A stretch of 64,000 nucleotides of DNA. Origin: Mycobacterium sp. SMC-8. Lineage in GTDB: Bacteria; Actinomycetota; Actinomycetes; Mycobacteriales; Mycobacteriaceae. The notes under the pieces were generated by a model that saw nothing but the letters and a program-made list of their open reading frames with translations, did not search any database and was not told where the DNA came from. Shown here in pieces: positions 48,414-57,780 of this stretch. The stretch spans positions 4,712,001 through 4,776,000 of the forward strand of contig NZ_CP079865.1 of NCBI RefSeq assembly GCF_025263565.1, in the 5' to 3' direction. Each line of letters starts with the position of its first letter. Position 1 is the first letter of the stretch. Position numbers and translations under genes: made by a program.

Positions 48414-51400
48414 CCAGCGGTGCCTTGAACAACGCCGACGAACATGACCGAGAGTTGCCTGACAATGCGATCGCGGTCATCGGCATGGCCGGCAAGTTCC
48501 CGGGCGCGGGGTCGGTGTCGGAGTTCTGGCGCAACCTGCGGGGCGGAGTCGAGTCGATCGTCGACCTCTCCGAGGACGAGCTGCTCGCCAACGGTGTGAC
48601 CGAGAAGGCGCTGTCCAACCGCGGCTACGTGCGGCGGGCCGGGCTGATGCCGGGCATCGAGGAGTTCGATGCCGACTTCTTCGGCTTCACGCCGTACGCG
48701 GCGCGGATGCTCGATCCGCAGCACCGGCTGTTCCTGCAGGCGGTGTTCCACGCGCTGGAAGACGCCGGCTACGACCCGAAGGAGCTGGAGTCCACCGTCG
48801 GCGTGTTCGGCACCAGCAGCTCGAGCGGCTACCTGCTGCACAACCTGATGTCGAACTTCGACCCGATGATGGTGATCGGGCAGGGCGCCAGCTTCGAGAT
48901 GGTCAACCTGTCGCTGCAGAACGACAAGGACCACCTGGCCACCCGGGTGGCCCACCAGTTCGACTTCCGCGGCCCGGCGCTGTCGGTGGCCGCGGCGTGT
49001 TCGTCGTCGCTGGTGGCGGTGCACCTGGCCTGTCAGTCCATCCTCAACGGCGAGTGCGACATCGCGCTGGCAGGCGGTTCCTCGCTGCGCATCCCGCACT
49101 ACGTCGGCTACTGGTACGAGCAGGGCGCGATGGTCTCGCCGACCGGACAGTGCCGCCCGTTCGACGTGCGGTCCGACGGCACGATCTTCGCCAGCGGCGT
49201 CGGTGTGGTGGTGCTCAAGGCCCTGGCCGACGCCGTCGAGGACGGCGACCACATCCACGCGGTGATCCGCGGTTCGGCGCTGAACAACGACGGTTCGACC
49301 AAGATGACCTACGCCGCGCCGAACGCGCTGGGCCAGGCCGAGGTCATCGCCGAGGCGCACGCGATCGCCGGGGTGGACGCGTCGACGATCACCTACGTGG
49401 AGACCCACGGCACGGGCACCCCGCTGGGTGACCCGATCGAGATCGAGGGGCTGCGCCAGGCGTTCGATCTGGCCGAGGAAACCCGTAGCGCGCCTTGCTA
49501 TCTGGGCTCGGTGAAGTCCAACATCGGCCACCTGGAGACCGCCGCGGGCATCGCGGGCCTGATCAAGGCGATTCTGTGCCTGGAGCACAAGGCGATCCCG
49601 GCCACGCTGCACTACACCAGTCCGAACCCCGAGTTGCACATCGACCGCGGACCGTTCCGCATCCGCAGCCAGGACGGGCCGTGGGAATCCGACGGCATCC
49701 GCCGCGCGGGTGTGAGCTCGTTCGGTGTCGGCGGCACCAACGCCCACGTCATCCTCGAAGAGGCGCCGTACACCCCGGCGCCGGCGCCCGCGCCGTCCCG
49801 GCCGCAGGTGCTGGTGCTGTCGGCGCGCACCGAAGAGGCCCTCGACCAGTCGCGGGCGGCGCTGGCGGCTCACCTTGCCGCGTCGGACGGGGCCGGTGAC
49901 GAGGTCAGCCTGCCCGACGCCGCGTACACGCTGAACCGCCGGCGCAAGGAGCCGCGGCGGCTCGCCGCCGTGGTGCACGACGCGGCCGATGCCGCGACGG
50001 TGCTGTCGGCCTCTCACGCAGACGGGGCGACCGACAACGTGTTCGTCGGCCAGGCGGTGTCCGACGCCGACGGCTCGGCTGAGCGGGTCGCGTTCCTGTT
50101 CCCGGGGCAGGGCGCCCAGCACGTCGGCATGGCCCGCGGGCTGTACGACAGCGAGCCGGTGTTCGCCCGCCACTTCGACGAGTGCGCGAGCGCGTTCAGC
50201 GACGAGATGGGTTACGACCTGCGCGCGGAGATCTTCGACGGGGTGGGCCGCAACCTGGAGCACACCGACCGGGCCCAGCCGGCGCTGTTCACCGTCGAGT
50301 ACGCGCTGGCCAGGCTGGTGCAGTCCTACGGTGTCGAACCGGCGATCATGGCCGGGCACAGCATCGGCGAGTACCCGGCGGCCACCATCGCCGGCGTGTT
50401 CGACCTCGACACCGCGGTCAAGGTGGTGTCCAAGCGCGCCAAGCTGATGCACGCCGCCCCGCGCGGGGTGATGGTCGCGGTGCCGCTGAGCCCTGCGGCG
50501 GTCGCCGAACACCTGACGCCGGACGTCGACGTCGCGACAATCAACGATCCGGGCAGCTGCGTGGTGGCCGGCAGCGAGGACGCGATCCGGACCTTCCAGG
50601 CCGCGCTGGCCGAGAAGGGCGTCGCGGCCCGGCGGGTGCGCACCTCGCACGCGTTCCACTCCCGGCTGATGGATCCCGTCGTCGCCGAGTTCGGCGCCTT
50701 CCTGTCCGGGGTGACGCTGCGCGAACCCCAGATCCCGTTGCTGTCCAACATCACCGGGACCACGATGACGGCGGCCGAGGCCACCAACCCGGCGACCTGG
50801 GCCCGCCAGATCCGGGCCACCGTCCGCTTCGCCGACGAGCTCGACGCGCTGCTGACCGCGCCGGACCGCGTGCTGGTCGAGGCGGGCCCCGGCGGCACGC
50901 TGACGTCGTCGGCCGGGCGCCACCCGAAGTGGGGTGAGCGCCACCGCGCCGTGCGGCTGATGCGGCACCAGGCGCAGAACCGCAACGACCACGACACGTT
51001 CCTGCTCGCGCTGGGCCAGCTGTGGGCGGCCGACGTCGAGGTGGACTTCGACCAGGGCACCGAGGCACAGCACACGCTGGTCACGCTTCCCGGTTATCCG
51101 TTCGCCAAGCAGCGTCACTGGGTGGAGCACAACGCCAACGCCGCGTGGCTGGCCGGCGGAGCCGGCGGCAACGGGATGGCCGGCGCGGCGGCCTCGGCCG
51201 GTGCGGCCCCCGCGGCGGCCGGCGGCGGGTCGACGGTGGAAGCCAAGCTGCAACGCATCTGGGGGCAGTGCCTGGGCCTGTCGAACATCGACCGCAACGC
51301 GAACTTCTTCGAGATCGGCGGCGACTCGCTGATCGCGATCAGCGTCGCGATGACCGCGGGCCACGAGGGCCTGGACCTGACGCCGCAGGATCTCTACGAG

Positions 51401-52861
51401 AACCAGACGGTGTCGTCGCTGGCCAAGGTGCTCACCGCGCGCTACGCCGAGGGCGGCCTGGCCCGCCAGACGCTCGACGATGCGGTGCACCCGCCGGTCC
51501 CGCCGAACGTGGCGTACTTCCTCGAGCACGGCCTGCGCGACATCGGGCGCTGGCGCATCCCGGTGATCCTCGGGCTGCGCCCCGACGTCGGCGAGGACGA
51601 CGTACGCGCGGTGCTGACCGCGGTCACCGACGCCCACGACGCGCTGCGCGTGCACCTGGTGGAGCGGGCCGGCACCTGGGATCAGCGCATCGCCGAGCCG
51701 GCCGAGTTCACCGAGCTGGTGACCCGGCAGCTGCCCGACGGGGTGACCCAGGGCAGCCCGCAGGAGCGGGAGGCGGTGCTGGCGTTCCTCGACGAGCAGG
51801 TGCGCGAGCACCAGGTGGTGGTGCCGCTGACCGCGACGTTCATCCGCGGCGCGGCCGGCAGTGCGTCGTATCTGGCGCTGAGCCTGCACGGCATCGCCGG
51901 CGATGACGTGTCACGCGATGTGCTGCTCACCGACATCTTCACCGCGTTCAGCCAGCGGATGGCCGGCGAGGAGATCGCGCTGGCGCCCGTCCCGGCGTCG
52001 TGGCGGGAATGGTCGCAGCGCTGCGCGGGGCTGGCCAGCCATCCGGCGGTGCTCGACAGCCGTGACTACTGGTTCGAGACCGTGCGCAGGTCCACGCTCA
52101 GCGTGGCCGGGCCGGAACCGGGTGAGCGTCCCGGCGCCGACGACGTGGCCCGGATGTCGACCGCGCTGTCGGCGACCGAGACCGGCGAGATCGACGACGC
52201 CCGGCGGCGGCTGCGGCTGCCGGTCGAGGAGATCCTGCTGGCCGCCCTCGGCCGCGCGGTCGCCGCGACGGTCGGAGAGGGCGCGGTGACCGTCGATCTC
52301 GGCGGCCGCGGCCGCTCGGTGCTCAAGCCGGACGTCGACCTGCAGCGCACGGTGGGTTGGTTCACCACCGTCCACCCGGTGGTGTTGTCGGCGTCCACGC
52401 ACAGTTCGGCCACCCAGTCCCTCGACGAGGTGCGGGAGACGCTCAAGGCGGTTCCGCACTACGGCATCGGCTACGGCCTGCTGCGCTACCTGTACGCGCC
52501 GACCGCGCGCGTGCTGGGTGCCGACCGTCCCGCCGACATCCTGTTCTCGCATGTCGGCACCATCCCGGACGTGCCGGCCGAGCAGCCCGACGACGCCCCG
52601 GTGCGGTTCGACTCGGACACGGCCATGCCGATCCGCGACGCGCTGCCCGGGCTCGGGCACGCGCTGGAGCTGCGGGTCTACCGCACCGGCGGAGTGCTGC
52701 ACCTGGATTGGTGGTATGACAGCCGCCGGCTCGGGACCACCGATGTGGAATCCTTTGCCCGGCAGTACTCGACGGCGCTCCTGGAGGTCACCCGGGATGC
52801 GCTCGCCGAGGAGGAGAGCGACGCGGCCGGCGACGAGCTGGCGCTGGTCGATCTGTCGTGA
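48410..52861 (+). CDS. ppsE: Terminal polyketide synthase, PpsE-like (PKS5)
   Basis: This 1483-residue protein has KS (Cys197 in AACSSSL, followed by THGTGT and NIGHLE) and AT (GHSIGEY, Ser651, with the HAFH specificity motif). A Gly/Ala linker leads to an ACP (GGDSL, Ser973) and a C-terminal condensation-like domain (residues ~1020-1480). No reducing domain is present, so the last unit keeps its keto group. The size and the KS-AT-ACP-condensation order match M. tuberculosis PpsE (1488 residues), the last module of phthiocerol assembly and a TesA partner. The condensation-like region has LHGIAGD (His1160) in place of HHxxxDG, so its catalysis is doubtful; it may serve in release or docking. 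GTG 48410 overlaps the PKS4 stop, and drrA follows after 19 nt. Confidence 0.93.
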   Translation: MTSGALNNADEHDRELPDNAIAVIGMAGKFPGAGSVSEFWRNLRGGVESIVDLSEDELLANGVTEKALSNRGYVRRAGLMPGIEEFDADFFGFTPYAARMLDPQHRLFLQAVFHALEDAGYDPKELESTVGVFGTSSSSGYLLHNLMSNFDPMMVIGQGASFEMVNLSLQNDKDHLATRVAHQFDFRGPALSVAAACSSSLVAVHLACQSILNGECDIALAGGSSLRIPHYVGYWYEQGAMVSPTGQCRPFDVRSDGTIFASGVGVVVLKALADAVEDGDHIHAVIRGSALNNDGSTKMTYAAPNALGQAEVIAEAHAIAGVDASTITYVETHGTGTPLGDPIEIEGLRQAFDLAEETRSAPCYLGSVKSNIGHLETAAGIAGLIKAILCLEHKAIPATLHYTSPNPELHIDRGPFRIRSQDGPWESDGIRRAGVSSFGVGGTNAHVILEEAPYTPAPAPAPSRPQVLVLSARTEEALDQSRAALAAHLAASDGAGDEVSLPDAAYTLNRRRKEPRRLAAVVHDAADAATVLSASHADGATDNVFVGQAVSDADGSAERVAFLFPGQGAQHVGMARGLYDSEPVFARHFDECASAFSDEMGYDLRAEIFDGVGRNLEHTDRAQPALFTVEYALARLVQSYGVEPAIMAGHSIGEYPAATIAGVFDLDTAVKVVSKRAKLMHAAPRGVMVAVPLSPAAVAEHLTPDVDVATINDPGSCVVAGSEDAIRTFQAALAEKGVAARRVRTSHAFHSRLMDPVVAEFGAFLSGVTLREPQIPLLSNITGTTMTAAEATNPATWARQIRATVRFADELDALLTAPDRVLVEAGPGGTLTSSAGRHPKWGERHRAVRLMRHQAQNRNDHDTFLLALGQLWAADVEVDFDQGTEAQHTLVTLPGYPFAKQRHWVEHNANAAWLAGGAGGNGMAGAAASAGAAPAAAGGGSTVEAKLQRIWGQCLGLSNIDRNANFFEIGGDSLIAISVAMTAGHEGLDLTPQDLYENQTVSSLAKVLTARYAEGGLARQTLDDAVHPPVPPNVAYFLEHGLRDIGRWRIPVILGLRPDVGEDDVRAVLTAVTDAHDALRVHLVERAGTWDQRIAEPAEFTELVTRQLPDGVTQGSPQEREAVLAFLDEQVREHQVVVPLTATFIRGAAGSASYLALSLHGIAGDDVSRDVLLTDIFTAFSQRMAGEEIALAPVPASWREWSQRCAGLASHPAVLDSRDYWFETVRRSTLSVAGPEPGERPGADDVARMSTALSATETGEIDDARRRLRLPVEEILLAALGRAVAATVGEGAVTVDLGGRGRSVLKPDVDLQRTVGWFTTVHPVVLSASTHSSATQSLDEVRETLKAVPHYGIGYGLLRYLYAPTARVLGADRPADILFSHVGTIPDVPAEQPDDAPVRFDSDTAMPIRDALPGLGHALELRVYRTGGVLHLDWWYDSRRLGTTDVESFARQYSTALLEVTRDALAEEESDAAGDELALVDLS

Positions 52862-52880
52862 GCGGTTTTCAGGAGAGCGC

Positions 52881-53885
52881 ATGACCAGGTCCGACAAGGC
52901 GGTGGTCGTCGCCGGCATCAAGAAGTCCTTCGGCTCCGTCCAGGCGCTGCGCGACGTCAGCTTCGACGTCGAGCGGGGCGAGGTGCTCGGTCTGCTCGGC
53001 CCCAACGGGGCCGGCAAGACCACCACCGTGAATATTCTGTCCACGTTGATCAAGCCGGACAGCGGACGCGCGCTCATCGCCGGCCACGACGTCGTCAGCG
53101 ACCCCTCCGGCGTGCGGCGGGCGTTGATGCTGACCGGCCAGCACGCCGCGCTGGACGATTTGCTGACAGGTCGCGAGAACCTGCTGATGTTCGGGCGGCT
53201 GCAGGGTCTGACCAAGAAGGTGGCCAAGCAGCGGGCCCAGGAACTGCTGGAGCAGTTCGACCTGGTGCATGCCGGTGACCGGCCCGTCGGCAACTACTCG
53301 GGCGGCATGAAGCGCCGCATCGACATCGCCTGCGGGCTGGTGGTGCGCCCGGAGGTGGTGTTCCTCGACGAGCCGACCACCGGCCTGGATCCCCGCAGCC
53401 GGCAGGCGATCTGGGAACTGGTCACCGACTTCAAAGAGGCCGGGATCGCCACGCTGCTGACCACGCAGTACCTCGAGGAGGCCGACCTCCTCAGCGACCG
53501 CATCATCGTCATCGACAAGGGCACCGTGATCGCCGAGGGCACCGCCGACCAGCTCAAGGAGCGCACCGGGGGCACCTACTGCGAGATCGTGCCCCGCCAG
53601 CTCGGCGACATTCCCGAGGTCGCCCGCATCCTCGGTCCGTTGCTGCCCGCCGCGAACCGCGCCGCGATCAGCGACTCCTCGGACCGGATCTCGATGCCGG
53701 CGCCGGACGGACCCAACACGCTGATGCAGGCGCTGCACCTGCTCAGCGAACACCACATCGAGCTGATGGACATCGCGCTGCGCCGGCCGTCCCTCGACGA
53801 GGTGTTCCTGGCGCTGACCGGGGACAGCACCCGCGGCCGGGACGGCCAGTCCGACGACCTCGTGGCCGCGGACGCGTCCGCGTGA
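52881..53885 (+). CDS. drrA: Daunorubicin-resistance-type ABC transporter ATPase DrrA
   Basis: This 334-residue ATP-binding subunit of a lipid exporter has Walker A LGPNGAGKTTT with Lys46, signature YSGGMKRRIDIA, Walker B VVFLDEPTTGLDP (Asp163, Glu164) and the DrrA-type C-terminal extension. It should power the DrrB-DrrC membrane pair that in M. tuberculosis is needed to move PDIM to the cell surface. The open frame continues upstream inside PKS5, but the ATG at 52881 has AGGAG at 52871-52875 and gives the family length (331 in M. tuberculosis). Its stop overlaps the drrB GTG. Confidence 0.94.
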   Translation: MTRSDKAVVVAGIKKSFGSVQALRDVSFDVERGEVLGLLGPNGAGKTTTVNILSTLIKPDSGRALIAGHDVVSDPSGVRRALMLTGQHAALDDLLTGRENLLMFGRLQGLTKKVAKQRAQELLEQFDLVHAGDRPVGNYSGGMKRRIDIACGLVVRPEVVFLDEPTTGLDPRSRQAIWELVTDFKEAGIATLLTTQYLEEADLLSDRIIVIDKGTVIAEGTADQLKERTGGTYCEIVPRQLGDIPEVARILGPLLPAANRAAISDSSDRISMPAPDGPNTLMQALHLLSEHHIELMDIALRRPSLDEVFLALTGDSTRGRDGQSDDLVAADASA

Positions 53886-54706
53886 TCGACCAGTCCGCCA
53901 TCCCGACGGCTGCCCGGCCGCCGGTCTCCGCGGTTCAGCAATGGTGGGTGCTCACCGTCCGGATGATCACTCCGACGCTGCGCAACGGGGAGCTGGCCAC
54001 CCAGATCGTCGGCTCGATCGTGTTCACCATCGGCTACTACCTGCCGCTCAAACAGATGATGGGCGCGGTGCAGCCGCTGAGCAGCTACGCGCAGTACCTG
54101 ACGCCGCTGATCGTGCTGCAGGCGATCTGGTTCGCCGCGATCTCGGCGGCGTTCCGCTCGGCGACCGACTCCGTCCAGGGCATCAACCGCCGCTTCCGGG
54201 CGATGCCGATCCCGGCGATCACCCCGCTGGCCTCCCGGATGACCGCCAGCATGTACCGCTGCTGTGTGGCGCTGGTGGTCTCGGTGGCGTGCGGCCATGT
54301 GATCGGCTTCCGGTTCGACAACGGCGTGCCGGGCCTCGTCGGCTTCGTCGCGCTGGTGCTGCTGATCGGCGCCGCGCTGGCGCTGATCGGCGACCTGATC
54401 GGCATCGCTACCCAGAACCCGGAGGCGACCGCGCCCATGATGCTGATCCCGCAGCTGACGCTCGGGCTGGCGTCGGTGGGTCTGCAGCCGGTCGAACGGT
54501 TCCCGGACTGGATCCAGGGCTTCGTCCGCAATCAGCCGCTGTCGCAGTGGGTCTACGCGCTGCAGGCCCTGGCCGGTGACAGCTCCGGTGCCGCGCCGGA
54601 GGCGAACTGGTCGGTGCTGTTCCCGGCGGTCGCGTGGGCGGTCGGCTGCATCGTCGTGGCGCTCACCCTGCACCTGTGGGTGACCAGGAAACGGCGGTCG
54701 GAATGA
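53882..54706 (+). CDS. drrB: ABC-2 type lipid exporter permease DrrB
   Basis: This 274-residue membrane protein has about six hydrophobic helices (IVGSIVFTIGYYLPL, CCVALVVSVACGHVIGF, LVLLIGAALALIGDLIGIA and others). It is of the ABC-2 family, with the typical RNQPLSQWVYALQALA segment before the last helix. It is the first of the two permeases forming the channel with DrrC. GTG 53882 overlaps the drrA stop (GTGA), and its own stop overlaps the drrC ATG, so the three are translated together in a fixed ratio. Confidence 0.92.
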   Translation: MIDQSAIPTAARPPVSAVQQWWVLTVRMITPTLRNGELATQIVGSIVFTIGYYLPLKQMMGAVQPLSSYAQYLTPLIVLQAIWFAAISAAFRSATDSVQGINRRFRAMPIPAITPLASRMTASMYRCCVALVVSVACGHVIGFRFDNGVPGLVGFVALVLLIGAALALIGDLIGIATQNPEATAPMMLIPQLTLGLASVGLQPVERFPDWIQGFVRNQPLSQWVYALQALAGDSSGAAPEANWSVLFPAVAWAVGCIVVALTLHLWVTRKRRSE

Positions 54707-55557
54707 CGCTGGAATCCTCGGAGCCCCTGGTGACCGCCCCGTACCGTCCCGGTGGCAGGCACCGCCGGGAGAAGATCTGGGAGAACTCGCCGAAGCGGCT
54801 GCTGCCGCAGGTAGGTGTGCTGACCTGGCGCATCCTGCGCCGCTGGAGCCGCGACCCGGCGACGCTCGTGCAGTCCTTCGTGATGCCCGCGGCGTTCCTG
54901 GTGGCCCTGGACATCGTGCTGGGCGACGTGCTCGAAGAGGTCACCGGGCACAGCGGCCTCTACGGCCAGGTGCCGCTGGTCGCCCTGGTCGGCGGAATGA
55001 CGGGGGCGATCATCGGCGCGGTCGGCATCATGCGCGAGCGGGAAGTCGGGTTGCTGTCGCGCTTCTGGGTCGTCCCCGTGCACCGGGCCGCGGGCCTGCT
55101 GTCGCGGCTGGCCGCCGACTTCGTCCGCATCGTGGTGATCACGCTGGTGGTGATGTGCGTCGGCCTGGCTCTCGGGTTCCGGTTCGAACAGGGCGTCCTC
55201 GCCGCGATCCTGTGGGTGTTCATGCCCGCGCTGTTCGGGGTCGCGTTGTCGGCGGCGGTGCTGACGCTGGCGCTGTTCTCGTCGAACACGATCGTGCCGC
55301 AGGCCACCGAGATCGTCATCGCGATGCTGATGTTCTTCTCGATCGGGTTCGTGCCCCTGGACCAGTACCCGGAATGGCTGCAACCGATCGTCGAGCACCA
55401 ACCGGTCAGCTATACGATCGAGGCCATGCGGGGCCTGTCCCTGGAGGGCCCGATCGCCGAGCCCGTGCTGTTCTCGGTGTTGTGGGCGGCCGGGATCGCC
55501 GCCGTGTGCGCGGTGCCCCTGGCGATCGGATACCGCAAGGCCAGCAAGCGTGGCTGA
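54703..55557 (+). CDS. drrC: ABC-2 type lipid exporter permease DrrC
   Basis: This 284-residue membrane protein is paralogous to DrrB, with helices at SFVMPAAFLVALDIVLG, ALVGGMTGAIIGAVGIM, IVVITLVVMCVGLALGF, ALFGVALSAAVLTLALF and a final segment before YRKASKRG. The ABC-2 pattern EHQPVSYTIEAMRGL matches DrrB's NQPLSQWVYAL. The frame is open upstream to 54634, but ATG 54703 overlaps the drrB stop (ATGA) and gives a family-length product (276 in M. tuberculosis). papA5 follows after a 54-nt spacer. Confidence 0.92.
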   Translation: MTLESSEPLVTAPYRPGGRHRREKIWENSPKRLLPQVGVLTWRILRRWSRDPATLVQSFVMPAAFLVALDIVLGDVLEEVTGHSGLYGQVPLVALVGGMTGAIIGAVGIMREREVGLLSRFWVVPVHRAAGLLSRLAADFVRIVVITLVVMCVGLALGFRFEQGVLAAILWVFMPALFGVALSAAVLTLALFSSNTIVPQATEIVIAMLMFFSIGFVPLDQYPEWLQPIVEHQPVSYTIEAMRGLSLEGPIAEPVLFSVLWAAGIAAVCAVPLAIGYRKASKRG

Positions 55558-55611
55558 CGGGCCCGTGAGACCCACCGAGACCGATACCTTGACCCCGGGA
55601 GTCTGACACTG

Positions 55612-56862
55612 ATGTTTCCTTCATCGGGTATCCGCAAGCTCGCGCGCAGCGAGGAGATGTTCGCCGAGACGCACAACTTCATCGGCCTGGCGGCGCACGT
55701 GAAAGGCCCGATGGACGCCGACGCGCTGTCGGACGCGTTCGATCTGCTGCTGCAGGCCCATCCGGTGCTCGGCGGGCATCTGGAGCAGCTGCCCGACGGC
55801 AAGTGGGAGATCGTGCTCGACGACCTGATGCACCCCGGCATCGAAGTGGTCGAACTGTCCGGCGACGCGCCCGCGCCGCCGCTGCTGTTCGACCAGACCG
55901 TGTCGCTGGTGCATCTGCGCCTGACCGTCCGCGACGGCGTCGCTCAGCCGACGCTGTACATCCACCACAGCCTGGCCGACGGCCACCACCAGTTCAGCCT
56001 CGTCGAGGAACTGTTCTCCACCTACACCGACCTCGTCACCACCGGCACCGCCAAACCGATCCAGGTGCACCCGGCGCCGGAACCGCTGGAGGTGATCCTG
56101 GCCAACCGCGGCGTGGAGAAGCGCACCCGCTCCGGCCTGGAACGGCTGCTGGCCGCGATGTTCGTCTACGACCTGCCGCCGTCGCGGCGCGCCCCGTCGG
56201 AGGTCAATCCGGTTCTGCCGCAACTGGTCCCGATGGCGTACTGCACGCTCTCCGAACAGGACACCGAGAAGATCATCGCGTTCTGCCGGGCCAACAAGCT
56301 GGGCCTGAACAGCCTGCTGTCGGCGGCCGTGCTGATGGCCGAGTGGAATGTGCGCAACACCCCGAACATCCCGGTGCCGTACGTGTACCCGGTGGACCTG
56401 CGCTACCTGTTGTCACCGCCGGTGTCGGCCACCGAGAGCACCAACCCGGTGGGCATCGCGACCTATCTGGCCGAGATCGAGGCGGGCACCGACATCGCCG
56501 AGCTGGCCCGCGACATCAACGACACGTACAAGAAGGACATCGCCGAAGGCGTGATCCAGCAGAGCTTTCTGCACTTCAGCCCGCAATACGTGGGCAACCC
56601 GCCCGGCCTGCCCGACGTCGTCATGTTCACCGACAACGGCATCGTGCCCCCGCTGCGCACCCCGCCGGACATGGAGGTGGCCGCCAGCCACGGCGAGTTC
56701 TACTTCGCCGTGGGCGCGGGCATCGAGATCTACACCAGCAAGATCTTCAACGGGCAGTTGATGATCGAATACCACTCGCACGGCCCCGACCGTGAGAAGT
56801 CCGTCGCGGCGATCGAGACGCAGCTTCGGGGCGTCGTGGCCAAGCGCTCCGGTGCCGGCTGA
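55612..56862 (+). CDS. papA5: Acyltransferase PapA5
   Basis: This 416-residue acyltransferase of the condensation-domain superfamily in M. tuberculosis moves mycocerosic acids from the Mas synthase onto the two hydroxyls of phthiocerol. The catalytic HHxxxDG motif is intact (His118-His119, Asp123-Gly124, in [11 protein letters not shown]). The start [15 protein letters not shown], the segment [23 protein letters not shown] and the C-terminal layout fit PapA5 closely. The ATG at 55612 follows GGGAG. It is the last gene of the PKS operon. No mas or fadD28 lies after it, so its acyl donor is unknown here. It converges with a methyltransferase gene whose stop is only 5 nt away. Confidence 0.94.
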   Translation: MFPSSGIRKLARSEEMFAETHNFIGLAAHVKGPMDADALSDAFDLLLQAHPVLGGHLEQLPDGKWEIVLDDLMHPGIEVVELSGDAPAPPLLFDQTVSLVHLRLTVRDGVAQPTLYIHHSLADGHHQFSLVEELFSTYTDLVTTGTAKPIQVHPAPEPLEVILANRGVEKRTRSGLERLLAAMFVYDLPPSRRAPSEVNPVLPQLVPMAYCTLSEQDTEKIIAFCRANKLGLNSLLSAAVLMAEWNVRNTPNIPVPYVYPVDLRYLLSPPVSATESTNPVGIATYLAEIEAGTDIAELARDINDTYKKDIAEGVIQQSFLHFSPQYVGNPPGLPDVVMFTDNGIVPPLRTPPDMEVAASHGEFYFAVGAGIEIYTSKIFNGQLMIEYHSHGPDREKSVAAIETQLRGVVAKRSGAG

Positions 56863-56866
56863 CCGG

Positions 56867-57706
56867 TCAGGCCTGCCGGGTAGGGTCCCCGTACGCGTAG
56901 CGGTGGTACTGCAGTGCGTTTCGCAGCGGCGGCAGCGCCCGCACCGCACGCTTGGCCGCCTGCAGCCCCTTACCCGTCTTGGCGTAGGTCTCGGCGTCGA
57001 AAAACGTTGTGGCGGCGAGCAAGCGGATGTCGGGCAGCTTGCCGAGGATGTCTTGCGGGTCGTTGACCGCCCAGTACAGCACCGAACCGGAGGTGCGCAC
57101 CAGCGACTGCGTCTTCTGCGATTTGATGGCCAGCCAGTTGAAGAAGTCGATCTGCAGTTCGCCGACGCCGAAGCGGTCGATGAAGCGGCGCAGCAGCGCG
57201 ATGCCCTCGTCCTCGGTCAGGTACATGCTGATGCCCTCGGCGATCAGCAGCGTGGGCCGGTCGGCCGGGATCTCGTCGAGCCAGTTCGGCTCGGTCGCCG
57301 GGGTCGCGATGAGCTGGTAGTTGGGCCGGCTGGGGTAGATCTGCTCGCGCAGCGCGATCACCTCGGGGAAATCCACGTCGTACCAACGGACGTCGGGTCC
57401 GGGGTCGACGCGGAACACGCGGCAGTCCAGGCCGCAGCCGAGGTGTACGACGGTGCACTCGGGGTGGGCGGTGATGAACTCGCGGACCCAGCGGTCGTAG
57501 AGCGCGGTGCGGACCGTGAACAGCGGAGCCCACTTCGGGGTGATCTCCAGTTCACGCCAATCGAAGTCGAGCTTGTCGATCGCGGCCTTGGCGAACCGGT
57601 CGCCCAGGATGGGGCGGTCGAAGTCGGCGTCGAGGGCCTTCAGGTACAGGGTCGACAGCATGGTCTTCGCCGGGCCAGTGAGGTCGACCGGAACTTTGTT
57701 GCTCAC
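56867..57706 (-). CDS. LCM-family SAM-dependent methyltransferase (TcmP/PPM1-like)
   Basis: This 279-residue class I methyltransferase of the leucine carboxyl methyltransferase family includes polyketide O-methyltransferases such as TcmP and many mycobacterial paralogues. The SAM-binding segment VVHLGCGLDCRVFR (a GxGxD-type motif) is followed by the acidic WYDVDFPEVI. LLIAEGISMYL is also characteristic. It lies tail-to-tail with papA5 and might O-methylate the polyketide keto or hydroxyl group (the step done by Rv2952 in phthiocerol), but Rv2952 is of a different subfamily, so this is inference. It starts with GTG at 57706 and diverges from the flavodoxin-like gene across 74 nt. Confidence 0.87.
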   Translation of the reverse strand: MSNKVPVDLTGPAKTMLSTLYLKALDADFDRPILGDRFAKAAIDKLDFDWRELEITPKWAPLFTVRTALYDRWVREFITAHPECTVVHLGCGLDCRVFRVDPGPDVRWYDVDFPEVIALREQIYPSRPNYQLIATPATEPNWLDEIPADRPTLLIAEGISMYLTEDEGIALLRRFIDRFGVGELQIDFFNWLAIKSQKTQSLVRTSGSVLYWAVNDPQDILGKLPDIRLLAATTFFDAETYAKTGKGLQAAKRAVRALPPLRNALQYHRYAYGDPTRQA

Positions 57707-57780
57707 GTGTGTGAGGCTATTCGCAAAGGGCCCGGCGTGGCACGTCGGGTCGACGATGATGACGAGAGGATGGGCCGACC

